NCBI GenBank assembly: GCA_964627305.1
Contig: CAZVHP010000001.1
Span: forward strand, 310,001 to 374,000
Reading direction: 5' to 3'
Source of the DNA: WJKG01 sp964627305
Lineage (GTDB): Bacteria > Zixibacteria > MSB-5A5 > GN15 > FEB-12
Length of the DNA stretch: 64,000 nt
Shown here: positions 16,840-25,404 of the stretch, one piece after another
How positions within the stretch are numbered: position 1 is the first letter of the stretch
Layout: every line of letters begins with the position of its first letter
Made by a program: the position numbers and the translations under genes
The notes under the pieces: model-generated
What the model was told of the DNA's origin: nothing
The model's database searches: none
Seen by the model: the letters and a program-made list of their open reading frames with translations, nothing else

Positions 16840-17919
16840 ATGGCAGATGTTCAGGAAAGAAGAACTGACTTTGGCCCGCCTCACTTCCAGCAGTTTCTGC
16901 CGCCGGTGATCAAGGAAAACTACGGCAAGTGGAAATACCATGAGATTCTCAAGCCGGGTGTCATGGTCCATGTGTCGGAAACCGGCGCCAAACTGTGGAC
17001 CGTGCGCGCGGCCTCGGGTCGTCTGATCAGTATCAACAAGATTCGAACCTTCTGTGACCTGGCTGACAAGTACTGCAAGGGCTTCTTCCGTTTCACCAGC
17101 CGTCACAATGTCGAGTTCCTGCTCGACTCGGACGAGAAGCTCGATGACCTTATCGCCGATCTCAAGGCCATCGGCCATCCCATCGGCGGCATCGGCAATT
17201 CCATCACCGCTATCGTACATACTCAGGGCTGGGTCCACTGCCATTCAGCGGCGACCGACGCCTCCGGTATCGTCAAGGCTGTCATGGATGACCTGATGGA
17301 GTACTTCGAAAACATGAAGCTGCCGGGCAAGCTGCGTATTGCTCTGGCCTGCTGTCTGAATATGTGCGGTGCCGTGCACTGCTCCGATATCGCGATTCTT
17401 GGTATTCACCGCAAGCCGCCCCGGATCGACCACAGCCGCCTGAACAAGCTGTGCGAAATCCCCAACGTCAGCGCTTCCTGCCCGACCGCAGCCATCCGAC
17501 CGGCTACTGTCGACGGCAATCCCTCTGTGGAAGTGATCGACGAGCGCTGCATGTATTGCGCCAACTGCTTCACTGTCTGTCCGGCTATGCCCTTGAACGA
17601 TCCGGACAACGACGGTGTCTCCATCTGGGTTGGTGGCAAGGTGTCGAATGCCCGCTGCGAGCCTATGTTCTCCAAGCTGGCCATCCCCTACCTGCCCAAC
17701 AATCCGCCGCGTTGGCCCGAGGTAACATCTGCCATCCGTAATCTCGTGGAGTTGTGGGCCAAGAACGCCCGCAAGTACGAGCGGATGGGAGAATGGATTA
17801 ACCGTATCGGTTGGCCGAGATTCTTCAAAATGGCCGGTATTGAATTCACCAAGATGCACATCGATGACTTCAAACATGCCGGTCTGACCTTCAAGCGGTC
17901 AACCCATCTAACCTTCTAA
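16840..17919 (+). CDS. dsrB: Dissimilatory sulfite reductase beta subunit
   Basis: 359 aa, normal DsrB length, 62 bases after dsrA. Conserved parts are TQGWVHCHSAATDASGIVKA (about 128-147), the siroheme-cluster cysteines CCLNMCGAVHC (171-181) and SASCPTAAIRP, and a ferredoxin-type cluster CMYCANCFTVCP (237-248). In the alpha2beta2 enzyme the beta subunit carries the active siroheme. The DsrC C-terminal arm reaches into the channel between alpha and beta. Ten bases separate it from dsrD. Confidence 0.97.
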   Translation: MADVQERRTDFGPPHFQQFLPPVIKENYGKWKYHEILKPGVMVHVSETGAKLWTVRAASGRLISINKIRTFCDLADKYCKGFFRFTSRHNVEFLLDSDEKLDDLIADLKAIGHPIGGIGNSITAIVHTQGWVHCHSAATDASGIVKAVMDDLMEYFENMKLPGKLRIALACCLNMCGAVHCSDIAILGIHRKPPRIDHSRLNKLCEIPNVSASCPTAAIRPATVDGNPSVEVIDERCMYCANCFTVCPAMPLNDPDNDGVSIWVGGKVSNARCEPMFSKLAIPYLPNNPPRWPEVTSAIRNLVELWAKNARKYERMGEWINRIGWPRFFKMAGIEFTKMHIDDFKHAGLTFKRSTHLTF

Positions 17920-17929
17920 GGGGTTTGTA

Positions 17930-18175
17930 ATGAAGCCTGTTGAAGAAGTAGCAGAGGCTATGTTCGAGATGGTCAAGGATGCCCAGGCCGTCAAGAAGAA
18001 ACTGAAACCCATGGATCTGACCAAGGCCATGATTGCGACCTATGGCGATGAAGTGGACAAGAAGCTCTGCAAGGAGGCTATCAAGCAATTGATTAACTCC
18101 GGACGATGCGTGTACACGTATTTCGGCGGAAGCTTTATCGAGATTCCGCACCGGGAGGGTGCAGCCAACGACTAA
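17930..18175 (+). CDS. dsrD: DsrD, small winged-helix activator of DsrAB
   Basis: 81 aa, usual DsrD size; GGGG-rich Shine-Dalgarno sequence before the ATG. It contains the family core KKLKPMDLTKAMIA and the C-terminal SGRCVYTYFGGSFIEIP, which fits the winged-helix fold. DsrD has been shown to bind DsrAB and stimulate sulfite reduction, and its gene is a usual marker of the reductive pathway. It sits directly behind dsrB, as in cultured sulfate reducers. The coexistence with dsrL two genes later is unusual. Confidence 0.93.
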   Translation: MKPVEEVAEAMFEMVKDAQAVKKKLKPMDLTKAMIATYGDEVDKKLCKEAIKQLINSGRCVYTYFGGSFIEIPHREGAAND

Positions 18176-18199
18176 GGTCCTCAAGCGGAGGTTGCGGCA

Positions 18200-19660
18200 A
18201 TGGTGGTGAAAGCACCGCGAGTGGTTGTTGCCGGGCTGTCGGGAGACAGCGGCAAGACCATTGTCAGTCTGAGTCTGATTACCGGACTGCGCGAACGCGG
18301 CTTGGCAGTCGCCCCATTCAAGAAAGGCCCGGACTACATTGACCCCGCCTGGCTTGCCTGGGCTGCCAAGGCTACCTGCCGTAACCTGGACACCTTCCTG
18401 GTCGATGAGTCGGTGGTGGCGCACACGTTCTCCCGCCACGCTGCTGCTTCTGAGATAGCGGTCATCGAAGGAAACAGAGGCCTGTTCGACGGTCGCGACG
18501 TTTCCGGATCGCATAGTACTGCGGGGCTTGCAAGGCTCTTGCAAGCCCCGGTTGTATTGGTGGTCAATGCCACCAAGACAACCCGTACTGCCGCCGCCCT
18601 TGTCCATGGTTGTATGACCTTCGAAGACAACGTGAAGATTGCCGGTGTTGTCCTCAACCGGATCGCCGGCACTCGACACGAAAGCGTCACCCGCCAGGCC
18701 ATCGAGTCTGCCTGCCGGATTCCCGTCCTGGGTGTCATTCCCAAACTCAGGGAATCACGTTCCCTGATTCCCGGACGTCACCTCGGGCTTGTACCGCCAA
18801 CCGAATTGGATGAACAAGCGGCTGTGAGACAACGTATGACTGAGATCGCCAACAGCTACCTCGACCTCGACCGGATCCAGGCCATTGCCGCCCAAGCCCC
18901 GCCCCTGGGAGCTGCTGATCCGGTGAGTCAATCCGTCACCGCCGATCCGGTAAGAGTTGGTGTCTTTCGCGATTCTGTCTTCACCTTCTACTACCCGGAG
19001 AACCTTGAAGGCCTTCAGCGCGAGGGAGCAACGATTGTTCCAGTCTCATCACTTGAGGATAGTTGTCTGCCGCCGATCGATGCCCTCTACATTGGTGGAG
19101 GCTTCCCTGAGACGCACGCCGAGCGACTGATTGCCAATCGATCCCTGATGGCCTCCGTCCGTGAGGCAGCCGAGCGCGGACTGCCCATCTATGCCGAATG
19201 CGGTGGCCTGATCTATCTGGCGCGGTCGGTGACATGGAATCAACAGCGCTACGATATGGCCGGGGTCTTTCCCATTGATCTGATTATGACCTCCAGGCCT
19301 GCCGGTCACGGTTACGTGGAGGCCGAGGTGGACAGCCCCAACCCCTTCTTCCCGATCGGCACCCGCATCAGAGGTCACGAGTTTCACTACTCCACTCCCG
19401 CCGACAAGCCTCATGCGGCTACGTGCCTTGCAATGAAGTCAGGAGTCGGCTTTGCGGACAAGCGCGATGGGTTGATCGCCGGCAGCGTCCTCGCTGCCTA
19501 CAGCCACATCCACGCCGAAAGCGTCCCCTCATGGGCCGAAGCCGTGGTCTGTCGAGCGCGCGAGTACCGTAAGGCGGCAGCAAGGTCTGCGTCCGGTCAG
19601 ACAAACGGTGAAAGCGATACAGAAGAGAGTGATTTGGACTCCAATAGGGTTTGTGTGTAA
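18200..19660 (+). CDS. dsrN: DsrN, cobyrinate a,c-diamide synthase-like amidase (probably siroheme amidation)
   Basis: 486 aa CbiA/CobB family enzyme. The N-terminal ATP-binding domain begins VVVAGLSGDSGKTIVSLSL and contains KKGPDYIDPAWL and VIEGNRGLFDG; the C-terminal class I glutamine amidotransferase domain has IGGGFPETHAE, the catalytic Cys in YAECGGLIYL, and GHEFHYS. In dsr clusters this enzyme is thought to convert siroheme to siroamide for DsrAB. No cobalamin pathway genes surround it, which supports the DsrN role over cobyrinate amidation. A Thr/Ser/Glu-rich C-terminal tail (about 465-486) is outside the family core. An 11-bp perfect inverted repeat lies within the gene. Confidence 0.88.
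   Translation: MVVKAPRVVVAGLSGDSGKTIVSLSLITGLRERGLAVAPFKKGPDYIDPAWLAWAAKATCRNLDTFLVDESVVAHTFSRHAAASEIAVIEGNRGLFDGRDVSGSHSTAGLARLLQAPVVLVVNATKTTRTAAALVHGCMTFEDNVKIAGVVLNRIAGTRHESVTRQAIESACRIPVLGVIPKLRESRSLIPGRHLGLVPPTELDEQAAVRQRMTEIANSYLDLDRIQAIAAQAPPLGAADPVSQSVTADPVRVGVFRDSVFTFYYPENLEGLQREGATIVPVSSLEDSCLPPIDALYIGGGFPETHAERLIANRSLMASVREAAERGLPIYAECGGLIYLARSVTWNQQRYDMAGVFPIDLIMTSRPAGHGYVEAEVDSPNPFFPIGTRIRGHEFHYSTPADKPHAATCLAMKSGVGFADKRDGLIAGSVLAAYSHIHAESVPSWAEAVVCRAREYRKAAARSASGQTNGESDTEESDLDSNRVCV
18523..18549 (+). repeat. Perfect intragenic inverted repeat in dsrN
   Basis: GGGGCTTGCAA and TTGCAAGCCCC, 11-bp arms with a 5-base loop, inside the codons for AGLARLLQAP. It could fold strongly in the mRNA about 325 bases after the start codon. 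It may be chance from repeated Leu/Ala codons. Confidence 0.5.
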
Positions 19661-19788
19661 TAATTAGAGGATATAGTAGAGAGGCTGGTTGACTTTTCGG
19701 CCCCGACGCCAACATTCTCGGTGATCAGGAGGATGGCCGAACACGCAGCCGAGCCGTATGACGCGATACTCAACGAAAGAGAATCATC

Positions 19789-21474
19789 ATGGGTCTGTTG
19801 AACAAGAAAAAGAAAAAAGGCGGCCTGAGCAGGGTATCCGGCGCCTCCGGCAGCTCGGGCGTGGAGTCCTCGCCGCTTCGGCCGCAATTTGTGGAGAAGA
19901 AAGCTCCCTGCGGCGTTGGCTGTCCGAATCACAATCACATCCGCAAGATGCTCATGACCATTCACAAGGCCGAGGATCTCAAGAAGAGCTACGATCAGGC
20001 CTTCGAAGAAGCCTTTCATATCTTCCTCGAAACCACTCCGTTCCCCAGCGTTTGCGGACGCGTCTGCCCGCACCCGTGTGAGTCCGAGTGCAACCGCGGC
20101 GGTAAGGAAGGTGCTGTCGGAATCAACAGTGTCGAGCGCTTCATAGGTGACTATGGACTCGAGAAAGGTCTGAAGCCTAAGATGCTCGCCGACCAGAAGC
20201 GCGACAACAAAGTCGCCATCGTCGGTTCCGGCCCCGGCGGTATGTCGGCTGCCTACCACCTCGCCCGCAGAGGTTACCAGGTAACCGTCTATGAGGCCTT
20301 CCCGAAATCCGGCGGCATGCTCCGCTATGGCATCCCCAACTACCGCTTGCCGCAGGATATCCTTGACAAGGAGAACCAGCGCATTCTCGATATGGGCGTC
20401 AAACTGAAACTGAACACCAGTGTCGGCAAAGATGTCTCATACGAGCAACTGCAGAAGGACAATGATGCCGTCTTCGTCGCCATTGGCGCCCACAAGGGTC
20501 GCTTCCTGCGCGTCGAAGGGGAGGAGGCCGAGAATGTCTTCACCGGCACTGACTTCCTGCACCGGGTCAACCGTGGCGAGGCGGTCGATGTCGGCGATCA
20601 TGTGGTCGTAATCGGTGGCGGTGACACTGCTATTGACGCCGCCCGCATTGCCCGCCGTCTTGGCGCTAAGGCAACTATCCTGTATCGCCGCACACGCAAC
20701 GAGATGCCGGCTATCGATGAAGAAATCGTCGGAGCAGAGGAAGAAGGCGTCAGAATTGACCTGCTGGCCGCTCCGCTGGAGGTCTACCAGACCAACGGTC
20801 GGGCCACCGGCATGAAGTGTCAGCGCATGCAGCTTGGTGAACCCGATTCATCCGGCCGTCGTCGGCCGGTACCCATTGAGGGGGACACCTTCGACATGGA
20901 GTTCTCCACCCTTGTGGCTGCCATCAGCCAGGAACCGGACTTCACCGGCTGCGAGAATCTCATTGAAGGCAGAGACTGGATCAAGGTCAACGACAAGTAC
21001 ATGACCAAAGTCGAACGCGTCTTCTCCGGTGGCGATGATGTCAACCTCGGGCTGGTGATCGATGCTATCTTTCACGGCCGCATGGCCGCAGCCCATATCC
21101 ACGAGATGATCTCCGGAGAAACGCTGCCCACACCGCCCGATCGCAAAATCGTGCGGCTGGAAAACATGTATCATGCCTACTATGAGGAGAAGCAGCCGAT
21201 TCGTGCTACCACGATCCCGGTGGAAGAGCGCTTCGCTGACATCGATCGCGAGATCATGCCAACCATGACTCAGGATCAGGCTGTCGGCGAGGCCAAACGG
21301 TGTATGAGCTGCGGCATGTGCTTTGATTGCGGAAGCTGCTGGAGCCTGTGCCAGGATCAGGCCGTCATCAAGCCCCAGCAGAAGATGGGCGAGTACAAGT
21401 TCAAACTCGAGTTCTGCAACGGGTGCAAGAAATGCGCCGAGAACTGCCCCTGCGGATATATTGAGATGCACTAA
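19789..21474 (+). CDS. dsrL: DsrL, iron-sulfur flavoprotein NAD(P)H:acceptor oxidoreductase
   Basis: 561 aa, glutamate synthase small-subunit-like. Order: basic N-terminus, Fe-S/helical domain (APCGVGCPNHNHIRKML and CGRVCPHPCESECNR), FAD motif VAIVGSGPGGMSAAYHLARRG, NAD(P)H motif VVVIGGGDTAIDAARIARRLG with YRRTRNEMPA, and a C-terminal pair of [4Fe-4S] clusters (CMSCGMCFDCGSCWSLC, CNGCKKCAENCPCG). DsrL passes electrons between NAD(P)H and DsrAB/DsrC. It is best known from sulfur oxidisers; a second type has been described in reducers and uncultured phyla and was proposed to work reductively. The 561-residue length and short C-terminus resemble that second type, which I infer only. A 128-base gap without a clear promoter separates it from dsrN. 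Confidence 0.88.
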   Translation: MGLLNKKKKKGGLSRVSGASGSSGVESSPLRPQFVEKKAPCGVGCPNHNHIRKMLMTIHKAEDLKKSYDQAFEEAFHIFLETTPFPSVCGRVCPHPCESECNRGGKEGAVGINSVERFIGDYGLEKGLKPKMLADQKRDNKVAIVGSGPGGMSAAYHLARRGYQVTVYEAFPKSGGMLRYGIPNYRLPQDILDKENQRILDMGVKLKLNTSVGKDVSYEQLQKDNDAVFVAIGAHKGRFLRVEGEEAENVFTGTDFLHRVNRGEAVDVGDHVVVIGGGDTAIDAARIARRLGAKATILYRRTRNEMPAIDEEIVGAEEEGVRIDLLAAPLEVYQTNGRATGMKCQRMQLGEPDSSGRRRPVPIEGDTFDMEFSTLVAAISQEPDFTGCENLIEGRDWIKVNDKYMTKVERVFSGGDDVNLGLVIDAIFHGRMAAAHIHEMISGETLPTPPDRKIVRLENMYHAYYEEKQPIRATTIPVEERFADIDREIMPTMTQDQAVGEAKRCMSCGMCFDCGSCWSLCQDQAVIKPQQKMGEYKFKLEFCNGCKKCAENCPCGYIEMH

Positions 21475-21546
21475 CTGCCATGGAATGCGAATACGATACA
21501 GTGAATAAATGTGACCTAACAACTACTTGCTTACGGAGGATCTATC

Positions 21547-21864
21547 ATGCCGACATTTACGCATGGTGATATCAGCATCGACGTTGATGAAGACGGATTC
21601 ATGGAAGAGCCGGATCAGTGGAACGAAGAGGTTGCCAAAGCCCTCGCAACCACTGAAGGTGTCGACGAAATGACCGAAGAGCACTGGAAACTGGTGAACT
21701 ACCTGCGCGAGTACTACCTCAAATTCGGTATTGCTCCCATGATTCGCAAGCTCTGCAAAGAGACCGGCTTCCCGCTCAAGAAGGTCTATGAGCTGTTCCC
21801 GTCGGGACCGGCCAAGGGCGCCTGCAAAGTCGCCGGGCTGGCCAAGCCGACCGGTTGTGTGTGA
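21547..21864 (+). CDS. dsrC: DsrC, sulfur-carrier substrate protein of DsrAB
   Basis: 105 aa with a GGAGG site before the ATG. The C-terminal arm has both redox cysteines, Cys93 and the penultimate Cys104 (GACKVAGLAKPTGCV), which distinguishes true DsrC from TusE/RspA-type relatives having only one. During sulfite reduction DsrC takes up the sulfur as a trisulfide, which DsrMKJOP reduces back to thiols. It closes the dsrABDNLC unit and is followed by a strong terminator. Confidence 0.96.
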   Translation: MPTFTHGDISIDVDEDGFMEEPDQWNEEVAKALATTEGVDEMTEEHWKLVNYLREYYLKFGIAPMIRKLCKETGFPLKKVYELFPSGPAKGACKVAGLAKPTGCV

Positions 21865-21882
21865 TCGCATATTGCCGGACTC

Positions 21883-21916
21883 CAGGCCGAGAGACTTCAG
21901 CCTCTCGGCCTGCTTT
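21883..21916 (+). terminator. Intrinsic terminator after dsrC
   Basis: CAGGCCGAGAG and CTCTCGGCCTG form an 11-bp perfect stem with an 8-base loop followed by CTTTC, 18 bases after the dsrC stop. It separates dsrABDNLC from the rsbRD-dsrMKJOP unit. Confidence 0.85.
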
Positions 21917-22024
21917 CGGGCAACAAACAGGACGGTTTTTATCCCGTCAGTCGATCCTGAGTGCCAGACTAGCCCTGCAAATCAGGTATCATGGACAAGC
22001 AGGTGAAAAATCGCCAAATATAGG

Positions 22025-22053
22025 TTGACCTCGGTCAGCCGGGATTTTACTAT
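22025..22053 (+). promoter_or_regulatory. Candidate sigma70 promoter of the rsbRD-dsrMKJOP unit
   Basis: TTGACC (22025-22030), 17-base spacer, TACTAT (22048-22053). Transcription would begin near 22060, which puts the CRP/FNR-type palindrome at 22091-22108 downstream of the start, a position that would suit repression. Confidence 0.5.
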
Positions 22054-22090
22054 TGTAGCAGTTGCCGAGCCGCTTTTTTTTGACCACCAC

Positions 22091-22108
22091 TTGTGAAGGT
22101 ATTCACAA
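22091..22108. promoter_or_regulatory. CRP/FNR-family (HcpR-like) operator upstream of rsbRD-dsrMKJOP
   Basis: TTGTGA AGGTAT TCACAA, a perfect palindrome identical in both half-sites to the dsrAB operator. It lies 40 bases before ATG 22149. An upstream in-frame start (22062) would place this site inside the coding sequence, which is one reason to prefer 22149. Confidence 0.8.
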
Positions 22109-22148
22109 ACACTCGCAGTGTCCGGCTTGGCTGTCTTATGAGGGTAAC

Positions 22149-22703
22149 ATGTTGCTTAAGCAGCAGATACTTCAGCATCGCGAGGCCATTATCGACAGCT
22201 GGCGACAGGCAGTTTTCGGTACATACCCCTCCGAGTCGGCCACATTTCTGACCTCACGACACAATCGGTTTGCCAACCCCGTCGGTCAGACAATTCATGA
22301 CAATGTCGAGCAGCTCTTTGACCAGGTTTCCGGGTCCTTCGAACCCGCTGCCGCGACCGTTGCCCTCGATGCTATCATCCGCATTCGGGCTGTGCAGGAG
22401 TTCTCCGCCGCCGAGGCAATTCAGTTCATATTCGAGATCAAGAACATCGTCCGGCAATTCGTCGGCCTGTCGCAGAACGGACACCCCGACCGGGCAGTCG
22501 TCGAGGACCTGCGCAGTTTCGACCAGCGCGTCGACAACCTGGCTCTGCTCGGATTCGACCTGTTCATGCGCTGCCGTGAGAAGCTGTACGAAATCCGTAC
22601 GAACGAAACTCGCCGCCGCCACGAGAAGCTCGTCGAGCGATTGGTGGCCAGGGATCAGAATCAAAACGGCGATGCAGACACGTCGCCTGATGAAGACAAG
22701 TAA
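22149..22703 (+). CDS. RsbRD N-terminal domain protein at the head of dsrMKJOP
   Basis: 184 aa, start MLLKQQILQHREAIIDSW chosen over a far-upstream ATG because the latter would overlap the operator. The whole core (about 5-145) looks like the RsbRD/RsbR N-terminal, globin-like helical domain, which in stress-sensing proteins is joined to a STAS domain; here no STAS domain follows, only a charged tail (HEKLVERLVARDQNQNGDADTS). Genes of this type occur next to dsrM in other sulfate reducers, though their function is not established. A sensory or assembly role for the DsrMKJOP complex is inference. Confidence 0.7.
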   Translation: MLLKQQILQHREAIIDSWRQAVFGTYPSESATFLTSRHNRFANPVGQTIHDNVEQLFDQVSGSFEPAAATVALDAIIRIRAVQEFSAAEAIQFIFEIKNIVRQFVGLSQNGHPDRAVVEDLRSFDQRVDNLALLGFDLFMRCREKLYEIRTNETRRRHEKLVERLVARDQNQNGDADTSPDEDK

Positions 22704-22741
22704 GCAGCAATGAGACATAGAAGCAAGAGAGGACATTGCGA

Positions 22742-23743
22742 ATGAAACTGGTGCTGTCTGTGTTAGCTATCATCGTGCTGGCACTGGTGCCGTGGGTGGG
22801 AGTCAGTACTATGGGCCTGCACACTGTATTCGGTGTGGTCCTGCCGTATCTGGCCATCGCCATCTTCCTGATCGGCTTCGTGTGGCGGATTATCGACTGG
22901 GCGCGATCGCCGGTACCGTTCCGCATCCCCACCACCTGTGGTCAGCAGAAATCGCACGCCTGGATCAAGCAGGACAGACTGGAGAATCCCGACGGCTTCT
23001 GGAGTACTGCCGGAAGGATGCTCCTTGAAGTCCTGTTCTTCCGGTCGTTGTTCCGCAACACCAAGGCCGACATCAAGGAAGGATCAAAGCTGGTCTACGG
23101 ATCAAGCAAGTGGCTGTGGGCAATCGGCCTGGCGTTCCACTATGCCTTTCTCGTCATCTTCCTGCGACACTTCAAGTACTTCGCCGAACCGACTCCCGAC
23201 TGGGTGCTCGCGCTCCAGTGGGTCGACAGCTTCTGGCAGGTCGGTGTACCGTTGATCTACATGACTGATCTTATCCTTGTTGGTGCTGTGTCACTGCTGT
23301 TCATCCGACGCCTCTGGAATCCGCAGGTGCGCTACATCTCGCTCGCAGCCGACTACTTCCCGTTGCTGCTCATCCTCGGAATCGGCATCAGCGGCATATG
23401 GATGCGCTATTTCAGCAAGACCGATCTGCTTGCCGTCAAACAGCTCGGTACCGCACTGATCAGCTTCAGCCCGGCCGGGGCCGATGTGCTCAGCAGTATC
23501 GGCGTGGTGTTTTTCATACATCTGTTTCTGGTATGCTGTCTGTTCATCTACTTCCCGTTCAGCAAGCTGATGCACCTTGGTGGCGTCTTCCTCAGCCCGA
23601 CCAGAAACCTGGCCAACAATAACCGGGTCAAACGGCACATCAACCCGTGGAACCCTGAGGTCAAGTTTCACACCTATGACGAGTACGAGGATGAGTTCAG
23701 GGATGTGATGAAGGCTGCCGGACTTCCGGTAGAGAAGGAGTGA
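22742..23743 (+). CDS. dsrM: DsrM, membrane cytochrome b subunit of DsrMKJOP
   Basis: 333 aa from ATG 22742 (GAGAGG 9 bases before; the TTG at 22736 is too close to the Shine-Dalgarno box). NarI-like di-heme b protein with about six membrane segments (for example VLSVLAIIVLALVPWVGV, LWAIGLAFHYAFLVIFLRHF, VVFFIHLFLVCCLFIYFPF) and histidines in helices (FHYAFL, FIHLF, LMHLGG). It exchanges electrons with menaquinone and passes them to DsrK. dsrK begins 2 bases after its stop. Confidence 0.93.
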   Translation: MKLVLSVLAIIVLALVPWVGVSTMGLHTVFGVVLPYLAIAIFLIGFVWRIIDWARSPVPFRIPTTCGQQKSHAWIKQDRLENPDGFWSTAGRMLLEVLFFRSLFRNTKADIKEGSKLVYGSSKWLWAIGLAFHYAFLVIFLRHFKYFAEPTPDWVLALQWVDSFWQVGVPLIYMTDLILVGAVSLLFIRRLWNPQVRYISLAADYFPLLLILGIGISGIWMRYFSKTDLLAVKQLGTALISFSPAGADVLSSIGVVFFIHLFLVCCLFIYFPFSKLMHLGGVFLSPTRNLANNNRVKRHINPWNPEVKFHTYDEYEDEFRDVMKAAGLPVEKE

Positions 23744-23745
23744 TC

Positions 23746-25404
23746 ATGACCAAAATACCCAAACCTGATGAGCTAATCAAGATTGATCTCACCCCTCCTT
23801 CACGCGACTGGGAAGATCCAAGGGTTGAGTTCCGATCCGGCACCTGGAATTATGCCGCCGATCCTCAAACCCTCAAGTATCTGGATCTGCCCCACCCGCG
23901 CAAGTGGCAGGTAAGCGACGAGGACTGGAAGCTGCCCGAGAACTGGCAGCAGATCATCATGGAGGGATTCAGAGACCGCCTGCAACGCTTCCGCTCGTTC
24001 AAGGTCTTCATGGATGTCTGCGTACGCTGCGGAGCCTGCGCCGACAAGTGCCACTATTACATTGGCTCCGGCGATCCCAAGAATATGCCCGTGCTGCGCG
24101 CCGAGCTGCTGCGATCGGTCTATCGCAACGACTTCACCGCGCTCGGAAAGGTCTTCGGCAAGATGGCCGGCGGGCGAGAGCTGACGGTCGATGTGCTCAA
24201 GGAGTGGTTCTACTACTTCTACCAGTGCACCGAATGTCGGCGCTGCTCGGTCTTCTGCCCGTATGGCATCGACACCGCCGAAATCACCATGATGGCGCGC
24301 GAAATGATGAACCTGATCGGGCTGAGTATCGAGTGGATCTGCACCCCCGCCGCCAACTGCTTCCGCACCGGCAACCACCTCGGCATCCAGCCGCATGGCT
24401 TCGCCGACAGTATCGAGTTCGCCGTCGATGAATTGGAGGAGCTCACCGGTGTTCGTGTCGATGCCCCCATTAACAAGAAGGGCGCGGAAATCCTGTTTGT
24501 GGCTCCCTCCGCCGACTACTTTGCATCGCCGCACTACTACACGCTGTTGGGCTATCTGGCTCTCTTCCATGAGATCGGTCTGGACTACACGTGGAGCTCC
24601 TATGCCTCCGAGGGTGGCAACTTCGGCCTGTTTCACTCCAACGAGATGATGAAGCGTCTGAACTCCAAGATCTATATGGAAGCCAAACGTCTCGGCGTGA
24701 AGTGGATTCTGGGTGGCGAATGCGGCCACATGTGGCGTGTGCTCAATCAGTACATGGACACTATGAACGGTCCGGCCGACTTTCTGGAGGTCCCCAAGTC
24801 ACCCATCACTGGCACCGTCTTCGAGAACACGCGTTCCACCAAGATGGTCCATATCACCGAGTTCACCTCTGATCTGATCAAACACGGGAAGATCAAGCTG
24901 GATCCCAGCCGTAACGATCACTGGCGTGTGACCTTCCATGATTCCTGCAACCCCGCCCGTGCTATGGGGCTGTTCGAGGAGCCGCGCTACGTCATCAGGA
25001 ACGTCTGCAACCACTTCTTCGAAATGCCGGAGAACACTATTCGAGAGCAGACCTTCTGCTGCGGATCCGGCGCCGGACTCGGCACCGACGAAAACATGGA
25101 AATGCGCATGCGCGGCGGACTGCCGCGGGCGAATGCAGTTAAGTACGTTCACGACAAACATGACGTGAACGTGTTGTGCTGCATCTGCGCTATCGACAAA
25201 GCCACCCTGCCCCCGCTCATGGAGTACTGGGTTCCCGGGGTCGAAGTGTGCGGTATTCACGAGCTTCTCGGCAACGCCCTGATCATGAAAGGCGAAAACG
25301 AACGCTCCACCGACCTCAGGGGAACACCCATAGCCGAACCGGCAGATCCTGCCGCAACCGCCACCGAGGGTGGCGCAGACAAGGAGGGCGCCACGGATGA
25401 ATGA
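23746..25404 (+). CDS. dsrK: DsrK, HdrD-like iron-sulfur subunit of DsrMKJOP
   Basis: 552 aa; ATG 23746 is set by AAGGAG 5 bases before it (a GTG at 23740 overlaps that box). Two ferredoxin clusters, CVRCGACADKCHYY and CTECRRCSVFCPYGIDT, are followed by CCG-type segments (GGECGHMWR, HDSCNPARAMG, TFCCGSGAGLGTDENMEMRM, CCICAIDKATLPPL) that in HdrD bind a catalytic [4Fe-4S] centre for disulfide reduction. DsrK is the subunit thought to reduce the DsrC trisulfide in the cytoplasm. The C-terminal tail is Ala/Glu-rich. It overlaps dsrJ by 8 bases. Confidence 0.94.
   Translation: MTKIPKPDELIKIDLTPPSRDWEDPRVEFRSGTWNYAADPQTLKYLDLPHPRKWQVSDEDWKLPENWQQIIMEGFRDRLQRFRSFKVFMDVCVRCGACADKCHYYIGSGDPKNMPVLRAELLRSVYRNDFTALGKVFGKMAGGRELTVDVLKEWFYYFYQCTECRRCSVFCPYGIDTAEITMMAREMMNLIGLSIEWICTPAANCFRTGNHLGIQPHGFADSIEFAVDELEELTGVRVDAPINKKGAEILFVAPSADYFASPHYYTLLGYLALFHEIGLDYTWSSYASEGGNFGLFHSNEMMKRLNSKIYMEAKRLGVKWILGGECGHMWRVLNQYMDTMNGPADFLEVPKSPITGTVFENTRSTKMVHITEFTSDLIKHGKIKLDPSRNDHWRVTFHDSCNPARAMGLFEEPRYVIRNVCNHFFEMPENTIREQTFCCGSGAGLGTDENMEMRMRGGLPRANAVKYVHDKHDVNVLCCICAIDKATLPPLMEYWVPGVEVCGIHELLGNALIMKGENERSTDLRGTPIAEPADPAATATEGGADKEGATDE

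Noticed and set aside
18200..19660. Cobalamin biosynthesis role (cobyrinate a,c-diamide synthase)
   Set aside because: No other corrin-ring genes are nearby and the gene lies inside the dsr operon, so a DsrN role fits better.
15581..21864. Sulfur-oxidising (reverse) Dsr pathway, suggested by dsrL
   Set aside because: dsrD, qmoABC and two-cysteine DsrC are present and no dsrEFH is seen. Reduction is the better reading, though reversibility cannot be excluded.
22062..22148. Earlier ATG for the RsbRD-type gene
   Set aside because: It would put the perfect operator palindrome inside the coding sequence and adds residues unlike the family.
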